Assembly: GCA_030699385.1 (NCBI GenBank)
Contig: JAUYMY010000024.1
Coordinates: forward strand, 62,001-126,000
Reading direction: 5' to 3'
DNA: 64,000 nt
Source: Methylobacter sp.
GTDB lineage: Bacteria > Pseudomonadota > Gammaproteobacteria > Methylococcales > Methylomonadaceae
Part shown: in pieces, positions 1 to 8,626 of the stretch
Layout: every line of letters starts with the position of its first letter
Numbering within the stretch: position 1 is the first letter of the stretch
Notes under the pieces: model-generated
The model's database searches: none
What the model was told of the DNA's origin: nothing
What the model saw: the letters and a program-made list of their open reading frames with translations, nothing else
Made by a program: the position numbers and the translations under genes

Positions 1-232
1 TGAAGCCGAACATCTTGACTGCATCAACGGTAGAGGTCACTTTATTACGGAGACCGTAAAAGGGCGAATTAACTGTTTTCAGTATTGCTGCGGCGAGCAC
101 TATGTCGTTGGCAATGTGTTCGGCGATTTTATGCAGATCAGGATGGGGCTTATTCATCTCTTGCTGGATGTCGACCAGAATTGATGGTTGCGGCGGGAGG
201 ACGACATCTATATTTCTATTTTTTCGTGGCAT
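1..232 (-). CDS. HDOD domain protein, N-terminal part (runs off the left edge)
   Basis: A reverse-strand frame opens with ATG at 232 and stays open to the window edge, giving 77 residues. After a short basic leader (MPRKNRNIDVV) the segments LVDIQQEM, HPDLHKIAEHI and NSPFYGLRNKV match the beginning of an HDOD domain, the metal-free HD-GYP relative found in bacterial signalling proteins. The order Pro-rich leader, helix, then N-S-P-F-Y-G is typical of the family. The rest of the gene, including any output domain, lies outside the window, so its partners and role cannot be stated. It is transcribed in the same direction as hisG, 104 bases downstream of it. Confidence 0.8.
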   Translation of the reverse strand, partial: MPRKNRNIDVVLPPQPSILVDIQQEMNKPHPDLHKIAEHIANDIVLAAAILKTVNSPFYGLRNKVTSTVDAVKMFGF

Positions 233-336
233 ACGGTTGATCCTGAGTTTCCGCCTTTAACGTCTTCGCGATTTCTAAGTCACGCAGCGTACCCTGCTTA
301 TCCCTTTCGTGTCTTTCGTGGACAAAAAATGACTAA

Positions 337-966
337 CTAACCTCGCCCCGCCAACGTCTTTTCAAACTGATCCAATAGCGATTGTATCGCCTGATGCTTC
401 ATTTTCATCGCGGCTTTATTGACCACTAAGCGCGAGCTGATGTTCATAATCAAATCACGCGGTTCCAAATCGTTGGCTTTTAACGTGTTGCCGGTATCGA
501 CCAAATCGACGATGCAGTCGGACAAACCGACCAAGGGCGCCAGTTCCATTGAGCCGTACAGTTTGATGATTTCGGCTTGTATACCTAAACTGGCAAAATA
601 ACGTTGGGTGATTTTGACATATTTGGTCGCCACGCGGACGCGCCCGGCAATCGGTGGCGCGTCTTTGTGTGCGGCTGTCATCAAGCGGCAGCAGGCGATG
701 TTCAAATCCAGCGGTTCGTACAGGCTTTCGGCGCCGTGTTCGAGCAGGATGTCTTTGCCAGCAATGCCCATGTCGGCGGCACCGTATTCGACAAAAGTCG
801 GCACGTCGGTGGCGCGGATGATGACCAGCTGCACGTCATCCCGCGTGGTGCGTAAAATCAGCTTGCGGCAGGTCTTCGGGTCGTCAATCGGGGTGATGCC
901 CGCTTCTGCCAATAAGGGCAGGGCATCTTCATAAATGCGGCCTTTGGATACGGCAATGGTAATCAT
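337..966 (-). CDS. hisG: ATP phosphoribosyltransferase, short form (HisG)
   Basis: First enzyme of histidine synthesis, joining ATP and PRPP to give phosphoribosyl-ATP in the cytoplasm. The 209 residues match the short HisG class, which lacks the C-terminal ACT-like regulatory domain and normally needs HisZ as a regulatory partner; no hisZ is in the window. The start AVSKGR, the central [11 protein letters not shown] and the PRPP-loop region [13 protein letters not shown] are all present. It begins 9 bases after the murA stop, so the two are probably co-transcribed. murA-hisG is a common gammaproteobacterial and betaproteobacterial arrangement. The usual hisD/hisC do not follow; an HDOD gene does. 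Confidence 0.96.
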   Translation of the reverse strand: MITIAVSKGRIYEDALPLLAEAGITPIDDPKTCRKLILRTTRDDVQLVIIRATDVPTFVEYGAADMGIAGKDILLEHGAESLYEPLDLNIACCRLMTAAHKDAPPIAGRVRVATKYVKITQRYFASLGIQAEIIKLYGSMELAPLVGLSDCIVDLVDTGNTLKANDLEPRDLIMNISSRLVVNKAAMKMKHQAIQSLLDQFEKTLAGRG

Positions 967-975
967 AATTAAACC

Positions 976-2247
<1,272 letters not shown>

Positions 2248-2274
2248 CTAAATTTAAGGTTCAAGGTCAAAGGT

Positions 2275-2592
2275 TCAAGATTGATCGGCTTGAACGGTAA
2301 AATGGCTGGTTTGGTCGAAACCGCTGAGTTTGGCTAGGTTGAGTAATTGTTCAGGTATGTTTTTAAACATCAGCTGCGTTCTAAAGCGTCTGGCATACCT
2401 TATCCATTCAATCATCAACGCCAGTCCGGCGCTGTCGGTACAGGGCACGCGGCTTAGGTCGATAATAACTTCCTTGGCTGTTGTTAAAAAGGCAAATGAT
2501 TTGAGCGTGTGTTTGTCGATAGTGGCAAAGGTTAAATCGCCATCAATAATAAAGTAGCCGGGGCTTTTTCTAATGATATTTAATTGGCTCAC
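2275..2592 (-). CDS. mlaB: STAS-domain protein, MlaB-like
   Basis: A 105-residue single STAS domain. In the Mla system MlaB binds and regulates the MlaF ATPase on the inner face of the inner membrane. The segment SRVPCTDSAGLALMIEW contains the conserved D-S-A-G-L of STAS domains, where the serine is the usual regulatory residue. The start overlaps the mlaD stop by 4 bases, so the genes are translationally coupled. Identity rests on domain plus position; sequence conservation of MlaB proteins is low. Confidence 0.88.
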   Translation of the reverse strand: MSQLNIIRKSPGYFIIDGDLTFATIDKHTLKSFAFLTTAKEVIIDLSRVPCTDSAGLALMIEWIRYARRFRTQLMFKNIPEQLLNLAKLSGFDQTSHFTVQADQS

Positions 2593-3056
2593 TTTTTTTC
2601 TTCCGCCGATTTAAACAAAAATTGGCCGAGTGCTTTTTCCAGGATAATCGCCGATTGGGTGATTTCAATTTCACTGCCTTCGGTTAAGAAATCGTCGGAG
2701 CCGCCAGCATCGAGATTGACATATTGTTCGCCTAATAAACCGGCAGTGAACACGCTGGCCGAGGTGTCGTTAGGCAGGGTGTTGTATTGTTTATCAATAC
2801 TCAGTTGTACTACCGATTGATAGGTTTTAGGATCGAAACTGATGGCAGTGACACGGCCGATTTTAACCCCGGCCGCTGAAACCGGTGATTTTACTTTTAA
2901 GCCGCCGGAGTTGCTAAAACGGGCGGTCACGGTGTAACTATCATGCGCGGTAAAAGAGCTGAGGTTGCTCACTTGCATGGCTAGAAAAAACAGTCCGACT
3001 AGGCCGGAGGCGACAAAAAGCCCAACCAGTGTGTCTTGGGTATTGCTGTGTTGCAT
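2589..3056 (-). CDS. mlaD: MCE-domain lipid-transport protein MlaD
   Basis: Membrane-anchored MCE protein that forms the periplasmic hexameric ring of the Mla phospholipid transporter. A single N-terminal membrane helix (GLFVASGLVGLFFLAM) is followed by the MCE core (SNSGGLKVKSPVSAAGVKIG) and LLGEQYVNLDAGG near the end, the pattern seen in E. coli MlaD. An ATG at 3071 would overlap mlaE by 14 bases. The ATG at 3056 gives a start MQHSNTQDTLVGLF that matches MlaD proteins and sits just past the mlaE stop, so it is preferred. Confidence 0.93.
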   Translation of the reverse strand: MQHSNTQDTLVGLFVASGLVGLFFLAMQVSNLSSFTAHDSYTVTARFSNSGGLKVKSPVSAAGVKIGRVTAISFDPKTYQSVVQLSIDKQYNTLPNDTSASVFTAGLLGEQYVNLDAGGSDDFLTEGSEIEITQSAIILEKALGQFLFKSAEEKK

Positions 3057-3057
3057 G

Positions 3058-3840
3058 TTAATTATCTCCAAACATGAGTGCGGTCAGAATAAAATCCAAA
3101 CCTAAAATAGTAAACGCTGAATTGACCACGGTGCGGGTGGTGGCACGGCTGACACCTTCGGAGGTCGGGATGGCGTCATAGCCTTCAAATAAGGCGATCC
3201 AGGAGGTGACAAAACCGAATACGATACTTTTAATAACGCCGTTAATAATGTCATCTTTAAAATCCAGATTGGATTGCATTTGCGACCAGTAAGCGCCCTC
3301 ATCCACGCCCAGCAAACCGGAACCGACCAGTTGGCCGCCGATAATGCCTATCGCGCTAAATAAGGCCGCCAGTAAGGGCATTGATAACAATCCGGCCAAA
3401 AAGCGCGGCGAAATGATGCGTTTGATTGGGTCGACCGCCATCATTTCCATGCCGGATAATTGTTCGGTCGCTTTCATCAGGCCGATTTCGGCGGTTAAGG
3501 CAGAACCTGCGCGACCGGCAAATAACAGCGCCGATACCACGGGGCCAAGCTCTCTAACCAAGGACGCCGCTACCATCACGCCCAGCGTTTCTTCGGCGCC
3601 AAAATCGGACAAAATGTAATAGCCTTGCAATCCTAATACCATGCCGACAAAGAGCCCTGAAATGGTGATAATCAAAAAAGATAATACGCCGACCGAATAC
3701 AGTTGGTTCAATAAGAGCCGGGGACGCGCTAATACGCTGAGTATGCCGGACAGGGTTTGTAGCAGGAAAAAACTAGCCCGACCCAGTTTGGTGAAACTGG
3801 TGTGGGTATTTTTGCCTAATTGCTGTAAAAATTCAGTCAT
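3058..3840 (-). CDS. mlaE: MlaE/YrbE-type lipid ABC transporter permease
   Basis: Inner-membrane permease of the Mla retrograde phospholipid transport complex. The 260 residues match the MlaE family, with several hydrophobic helices, the region [18 protein letters not shown], the conserved [19 protein letters not shown] and [18 protein letters not shown], which contact the ATPase. It lies between mlaF (25 bases upstream) and mlaD. Confidence 0.96.
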   Translation of the reverse strand: MTEFLQQLGKNTHTSFTKLGRASFFLLQTLSGILSVLARPRLLLNQLYSVGVLSFLIITISGLFVGMVLGLQGYYILSDFGAEETLGVMVAASLVRELGPVVSALLFAGRAGSALTAEIGLMKATEQLSGMEMMAVDPIKRIISPRFLAGLLSMPLLAALFSAIGIIGGQLVGSGLLGVDEGAYWSQMQSNLDFKDDIINGVIKSIVFGFVTSWIALFEGYDAIPTSEGVSRATTRTVVNSAFTILGLDFILTALMFGDN

Positions 3841-3865
3841 GTTGAATTAAGGTTTAAAGTGGAAT

Positions 3866-4693
3866 TTAATAACGTTTTCCTGTCGACAATAAATCATCAA
3901 CATAATCTTTTGCCGGATAATGAAAATGCACCGGGCCATCAGGCGCGCCGTTCATAAATTGCTGCACCCATTCGGACGGGGACTGCTCAATTTCTTTCGG
4001 TGTGCCCTGACCGACAATTTTGCCTTCTGACAAGACGTAAATGTAATCCGCTATCGCTGCCGTTTCCTGCACATCATGGGACACGATAATGCTGGTGAGA
4101 CCTAAGATATTATTCAGCGACTGTATCAGTTGCACCAACGCGCCTTTGGAAATGGGGTCTTGGCCGGTAAACGGCTCGTCGTACATAATCATCATCGGGT
4201 CTAATGCAATTGCCCTGGCGAGCGCAATGCGCCGCGCCATGCCGCCGGACAGTTCATTGGGCATCAGCTGGCGCGCGCCCCTTAAACCGACCGCCTGCAG
4301 CTTCATCAGTACCAGCGTGCGTATCATCGATTCGGGCAAATGCGTGTGTTCGCGCAATGGAAAGGCGACATTATCAAACACGTTCATGTCAGTCAGTAAC
4401 GCGCCGCTTTGGAATAACATGCCCATGCGTTTACGCAGGTCGTACAACTCGGCCCGGCGCAGGCGGTGGACATTATTACCGTCGACAATCACTGTGCCTT
4501 GTTCAGGAAATAACTGTCCGCCAATCAGTTTCAACAGCGTGGTTTTGCCGGTGCCGCTAGGCCCCATGATGGCGGTGATTTTGCCGCGCTCGAATTCCAG
4601 GGAAATATCGTCAAATATTTTCTTTTTGCCGCGAGAAAACGACAGGTTTTGGACAGAAACCAGGCTGTTCTTCGGGGGGGCGCTGTTAGCCAT
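3866..4693 (-). CDS. mlaF: ABC transporter ATP-binding protein MlaF
   Basis: ATPase subunit of the Mla phospholipid transporter and first gene of the mlaFED(B)-murA-hisG run. Walker A GPSGTGKTT is at residues 44-52, the signature NELSGGMARR near 155, Walker B MIMYDEPFTGQDP after it, and the H-loop histidine in IIVSHDVQET. The 275 residues include a short C-terminal tail typical of MlaF. The upstream 160 bases to the next gene presumably hold the operon promoter, but no clear box was recognised. Confidence 0.95.
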   Translation of the reverse strand: MANSAPPKNSLVSVQNLSFSRGKKKIFDDISLEFERGKITAIMGPSGTGKTTLLKLIGGQLFPEQGTVIVDGNNVHRLRRAELYDLRKRMGMLFQSGALLTDMNVFDNVAFPLREHTHLPESMIRTLVLMKLQAVGLRGARQLMPNELSGGMARRIALARAIALDPMMIMYDEPFTGQDPISKGALVQLIQSLNNILGLTSIIVSHDVQETAAIADYIYVLSEGKIVGQGTPKEIEQSPSEWVQQFMNGAPDGPVHFHYPAKDYVDDLLSTGKRY

Positions 4694-4934
4694 GCGTTAT
4701 TTGGGGTAATAATCGGGAATTAAACCGGCTATTTTCTATGACTACTCCCTGTTAAGTCAATCTATTGTAAAGACAAGCTGCAAGCAAGTTTGTGTGGCGC
4801 TGTTATTGTAAGGATGCCAAGGTGAGCTATTTGGTGTATCCTTTTTTGCTCGATTGGCGGGTCTTAACGATCATTTAAAAGCTATAGCGGCATCCATTAG
4901 ATCAGTAAAAACTTTAGTTTTAAGGGCCAATAGC

Positions 4935-5123
4935 ATGAATACTGCCATTACCGAAGTAAAATATTTGTTGGAAAAATTGCCCCAAGACAGCACTTACGAA
5001 GACATTCAATATCATTTGTATGTTGTGGAAAAAATCCGTCAGGGTGTGGGCAGAGCCCAGCGAGAAGGCGCAGTGAACCAGGACGATATCGGGCTGAAGT
5101 TGGCGCAATGGCTTACACAGTAA
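4935..5123 (+). CDS. Small antitoxin-like protein of a RelE/ParE-type pair
   Basis: A 62-residue protein. A TTG further upstream (4854) would lengthen it, but the ATG at 4935 fits the family. The segment LPQDSTYEDIQYHLYVVEKI followed by a helix ending KLAQWL matches the small helical antitoxins that read LPxDxTxEDIxYHLYVxxKI and are normally encoded just before a RelE/ParE-type toxin. A 17-codon toxin-like stub overlaps its 3' end (separate entry), which supports this reading. The protein is intact; whether it still has a function without the toxin is unknown. Confidence 0.7.
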   Translation: MNTAITEVKYLLEKLPQDSTYEDIQYHLYVVEKIRQGVGRAQREGAVNQDDIGLKLAQWLTQ

Positions 5124-5161
5124 GTTGGTCACAGGAATCGACTGGCTCTATAAATAATTGA
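5108..5161 (+). pseudogene. Truncated RelE/ParE-type toxin stub
   Basis: An ATG at 5108, inside the last codons of the antitoxin and in another frame, opens MAYTVSWSQES and stops after 17 codons at TGA 5159-5161. M-A-Y-x-V-x-W-S is a usual first strand of RelE/ParE toxins, and a short overlap of antitoxin and toxin frames is the normal layout. No continuation of a toxin is visible in the roughly 95 bases before the next gene, so this is read as a deletion remnant. The match is short, hence moderate confidence. Confidence 0.5.
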
Positions 5162-5256
5162 TTTGTATTTGGTTGTTTTAGTTAAGCTAAAGACTTGAAC
5201 ATCAAGTAATAGATAATATCTCAGACCGTTTAGAACCATAAAATTGCATTATCATC

Positions 5257-8046
5257 GTGAAAAATACTACCCCACATTATCTGGTCGGCATCGACCTGGG
5301 CACTACGCATACCGTTGTCGCTTTCGCTAAAACCGATGATGCCAAGCAAGACATACACATCTTCCAAATCGAACAGTTGGTAGCTCCCGGACAAGTAGCG
5401 GCAAGGCCGTTGTTGCCATCGGTGCGTTATCACCCTGCGCCTGGCGAGTTGTCCGAGGCCGACATGGCTTTCCCCAGCGGGACGACAGAAAACGACACCG
5501 CCGTGATTGGCGAGGCGGCGCGCTTGTTGGGCGCGAAAAGCAAGGGGCGTTTTGTCACCAGCGCCAAAAGCTGGCTGTCGCATCCGTCGGTCGATCATGG
5601 TGCCGATATTTTGCCGTGGGGCAGTGGCGATGACATCAGCAAAGTGTCGCCTATCGCCGCCAGCGCCAGCTATTTGGCGCACATTCGCACGGTGTGGCGG
5701 CATCGGTTTCCCGATGCGCCGCTGGAGGAGCAAGACATTGTCATTACCGTCCCGGCCTCGTTCGACGAAGCGGCGCGATCGCTGACGCTGGAGGCGGCAC
5801 GGTTTTCCGGCTTGCCTAAGGTGCGCCTGCTGGAAGAACCGCAGGCCGTTTGTTATGACTGGTTAAGGCGTCATGCCGGTTCGGTCAAGCAGGCGCTGGC
5901 GAAGGTGCAGCTATTGCTGGTTTGCGATGTCGGCGGCGGCACCACTGATTTAACGCTGATTAAAGTGGAGCCGGGCGAGTCTGAGCCTAAATTGACCCGC
6001 ATCGGGGTGGGCGATCATTTGATGCTGGGCGGCGACAATATCGATTTGGCTTTGGCGCATCTCGCCGAAAGCCGTCTTGGCGGCAGCGAAAAACGCCTGT
6101 CGGCAGCGGAATTGTCGCAGTTGATTGAACAATGCCGGATTGCCAAAGAGCGCTTGCTGGCCGACGATGCGCCGGAACACATCAATGTCACCTTGCTCGG
6201 CGGCGGCTCTAAACTGATCGGCAGTTCGCGTTCGGTGGCCTTGACGAAAGTCGAAGTCCGCGATATTGCGCTGGACGGCTTTTTCCCCTTGTCCGGGCTT
6301 GATGACTTGCCCGATAGAAAACGCAGCGGCGTGGTCGAATTCGGTCTGCCTTATGCCGCCGAACCTGCGGTCAGCAAACATATTGCGGCATTTTTAAAAC
6401 TGCACAGCAGCGCTTGCCGCGAGGCTTTAGCCGGGCAGGGCAGGGTGCCCGATGCCTTGCTGCTAAATGGCGGCGTGTTTCGCAGCCAGCCGATTACCCA
6501 GCGCATGATTGATGTCATCGAATCATGGCGCGGTAATCCGCCGCTATTGTTGGAGAATAACCAGCCGGAACTGGCGGTGGCTTTCGGCGCGGTCAGTTAT
6601 GCGATTGCCCGAAAAGACAAAAAACTCAAAATCGGCGGCGGTTCGGCGCGCAGCTATTTTCTGTTGGTCGATACCGATGATAGCCGCGTACAGCAAGCCC
6701 CTTCGGCTTTACTCAGGACAGGCATTTGTATCCTGCCCAAAGGCAGCGAAGAAGGCGACGAAGTCATTTTGAAAAACCGGCGTTTTGCCTTGCGTCTGGG
6801 TGTGCCGGTACGCTTTCATTTGGTTTCATTGTCCGGCGACGGCGATTTTAAACCGGGCGATGTGACTGAAATTGACGACTTGTTCCATTCCCTGCCGCCG
6901 CTGGCGGTAGCTTTTGAAGGCGATGACAGCCAGCCGAATGCCGAAGTCGTGGTTGAGCTGGCGGTCACTCAAACTGAATTGGGCACGCTTAAAATCCAAT
7001 GCATTGCGGTTGCCGACAGCGCTCAGCGTTGGGATGTGGAATTTCAAATCAGGAAAAAGGCGGCCGGTTTGCCGACAGATGCCGCACTTCCTGCTAATTT
7101 CAAACAAATAGCCGAACGCATACAGGCTATTTTTGGCGCCAAATCCAAACAGATTGATCCCAAAGCGGTGAAAAACCTGCGCGCCGAATTGGAAAAATTG
7201 ACCGGCGTCTCGCGTAGCGAATGGACAACGCCCTTGCTGCGGGCGATGTTTGCGGTCTTGCTCGATGGCGGAAAATATCAGCGCCGTTCGGAAAATCACG
7301 AACGGGTTTGGTTGAGTCTGGCCGGTTTTTGTTTACGTCCCGGTTTTGGTTATCCGCTGGATGACTGGCGCGTTGAGCAACTCTGGAAAAATTATCCGCA
7401 AGGCATTCAGTTTATTAACGAAACCCAAAATTGGACCGAATGGTGGACGCTGTGGCGGCGCATTGCCGGCGGCTTGGATGCGGCAGCGCAGGAGAAGATT
7501 TTTGCCGACATTGCCAAATTTCTAAATCCGGCGGCAGCCAGACAAGTGACGGTGGCCAAACAAATTAAAACACGCGGATATGACGACATGGTGCGGCTGG
7601 CGGCAGTTTTGGAACGGCTGCCGGTGGACAAAAAAATACAGCTGGGTGAATGGCTGTTAAAGCGGCTGGAAAAAGCCAGCGAACCCACGCAGACCTGGTG
7701 GGCTGTGGGCCGTATCGGTGCCAGAATGCCGTTTCACGGCAGCAGCCATAATGTCATCCCCGCCGCCATTGTCAGCCAGTGGTTAACGCAGATGCTGGAG
7801 CTGGATTGGAAAAAAAATCCGCAGATCGGATTCGCCGCAACGCTAATTGCAAGGATGAGCGGCGACAGAGCGCGGGATATTGATGAAGCCATGCGCCGGC
7901 AAATTGTCGATAAACTCAAGTTAAATAAAGTGCCCGCATCTTGGATAGACATGGTCGAACAGTTGAAAGAGCTGGACGAAAAAGAAGAAAAACAAATCTT
8001 TGGTGAGGCATTGCCGCCGGGATTAAAACTCATTAACGAAGCGTAG
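5257..8046 (+). CDS. Large Hsp70-family protein with long C-terminal extension
   Basis: A 929-residue DnaK-like protein starting at GTG 5257. The N-terminal actin-fold ATPase is clear: phosphate loop 1 VGIDLGTTHTVVAF at residues 9-22, the second phosphate loop VCDVGGGTTDLTL near 225, and an adenosine-site segment LLLNGGVFRS near 405. The remaining 450 or so residues are not a DnaK substrate domain. They resemble the alpha-rich C-terminal region of long bacterial Hsp70-like proteins (DUF3731 type). Its substrate is unknown. A small membrane protein follows 16 bases downstream, probably in the same transcript. No strong ribosome-binding site precedes the GTG. Confidence 0.85.
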   Translation: MKNTTPHYLVGIDLGTTHTVVAFAKTDDAKQDIHIFQIEQLVAPGQVAARPLLPSVRYHPAPGELSEADMAFPSGTTENDTAVIGEAARLLGAKSKGRFVTSAKSWLSHPSVDHGADILPWGSGDDISKVSPIAASASYLAHIRTVWRHRFPDAPLEEQDIVITVPASFDEAARSLTLEAARFSGLPKVRLLEEPQAVCYDWLRRHAGSVKQALAKVQLLLVCDVGGGTTDLTLIKVEPGESEPKLTRIGVGDHLMLGGDNIDLALAHLAESRLGGSEKRLSAAELSQLIEQCRIAKERLLADDAPEHINVTLLGGGSKLIGSSRSVALTKVEVRDIALDGFFPLSGLDDLPDRKRSGVVEFGLPYAAEPAVSKHIAAFLKLHSSACREALAGQGRVPDALLLNGGVFRSQPITQRMIDVIESWRGNPPLLLENNQPELAVAFGAVSYAIARKDKKLKIGGGSARSYFLLVDTDDSRVQQAPSALLRTGICILPKGSEEGDEVILKNRRFALRLGVPVRFHLVSLSGDGDFKPGDVTEIDDLFHSLPPLAVAFEGDDSQPNAEVVVELAVTQTELGTLKIQCIAVADSAQRWDVEFQIRKKAAGLPTDAALPANFKQIAERIQAIFGAKSKQIDPKAVKNLRAELEKLTGVSRSEWTTPLLRAMFAVLLDGGKYQRRSENHERVWLSLAGFCLRPGFGYPLDDWRVEQLWKNYPQGIQFINETQNWTEWWTLWRRIAGGLDAAAQEKIFADIAKFLNPAAARQVTVAKQIKTRGYDDMVRLAAVLERLPVDKKIQLGEWLLKRLEKASEPTQTWWAVGRIGARMPFHGSSHNVIPAAIVSQWLTQMLELDWKKNPQIGFAATLIARMSGDRARDIDEAMRRQIVDKLKLNKVPASWIDMVEQLKELDEKEEKQIFGEALPPGLKLINEA

Positions 8047-8062
8047 CATTTGGAAGGGCGTT

Positions 8063-8416
8063 ATGAAATTAGTCGGTGTTACTGTTATCGGGCTTATTCT
8101 GCTGTATTTTGTCACTGCGGCATTTAAAATTGATCTGTTTAATGCAGAAATGTTAGTGCATAGCGGCTTGAGGTTTTTTGCCGGTTTTCTGGTGCTCGGT
8201 ATTGGTGTTTTTTATGCCCATCAAATCGGGCTTAAATTTGCGCTGGGTCTACTATTAATATTGACTATGGCGGATGATATTTGGGATTACACCCGCGATA
8301 TTGATAGCTTCACTTTTCGAGTCGTCCTGCACAGCATTTATATGTTGCTATGGGGTTCTGTGACCGGCTATGTGGCTATGAAAGGCTGGCTGAGTGGGCT
8401 TGATAAAGAAGAGTAG
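8063..8416 (+). CDS. Small integral membrane protein of unknown function
   Basis: A 117-residue protein with about four hydrophobic helices (residues 3-20, 33-52, 55-70 and 88-106) and a charged turn DDIWDYTRDID. GGAAGGGCG upstream gives a good ribosome-binding site for the ATG. It follows the Hsp70-like gene closely and is probably co-expressed. No family was recognised. Confidence 0.65.
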   Translation: MKLVGVTVIGLILLYFVTAAFKIDLFNAEMLVHSGLRFFAGFLVLGIGVFYAHQIGLKFALGLLLILTMADDIWDYTRDIDSFTFRVVLHSIYMLLWGSVTGYVAMKGWLSGLDKEE

Positions 8417-8448
8417 TCATTTGAAATTTTTGAATTCATATAATAAAT

Positions 8449-8466
8449 GCAACCCGGAGGGGTTGC
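8449..8466. repeat. Short GC-rich hairpin
   Basis: GCAACCC (8449-8455) pairs with GGGTTGC (8460-8466) around a 4-base loop, downstream of the small membrane protein gene. No T-run follows, so it is not a standard terminator. It may be part of a dispersed repeat. Confidence 0.4.
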
Positions 8467-8513
8467 CAGCCCCCGGCTAATGACTTACTGAACGGTTAAT
8501 TTTTCGGTTTTTT

Positions 8514-8560
8514 GGAGCGCGGTCGTCTTGACTGCAGGCTAGCAAGATGCCCGCGTTCCC
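8514..8560. repeat. REP-like imperfect palindrome
   Basis: The left arm GGAGCGCGGTCGTCTTG (8514-8530) pairs with CAAGATGCCCGCGTTCC (8543-8559), 15 of 17 positions matching, around a 12-base loop. It lies between the small membrane protein gene and mrcB and has the look of a dispersed extragenic palindrome; other copies would be outside the window. Confidence 0.55.
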
Positions 8561-8626
8561 AGGAGCGAAAACCATGCCGCGTGAAGTATAGAATACCCGA
8601 TGTTAATTAAGATGATATAAGCAGTT

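Noticed and set aside
8449-8466. Intrinsic terminator after the small membrane protein gene
   Set aside because: The stem is perfect but no T-run follows; kept only as a hairpin.
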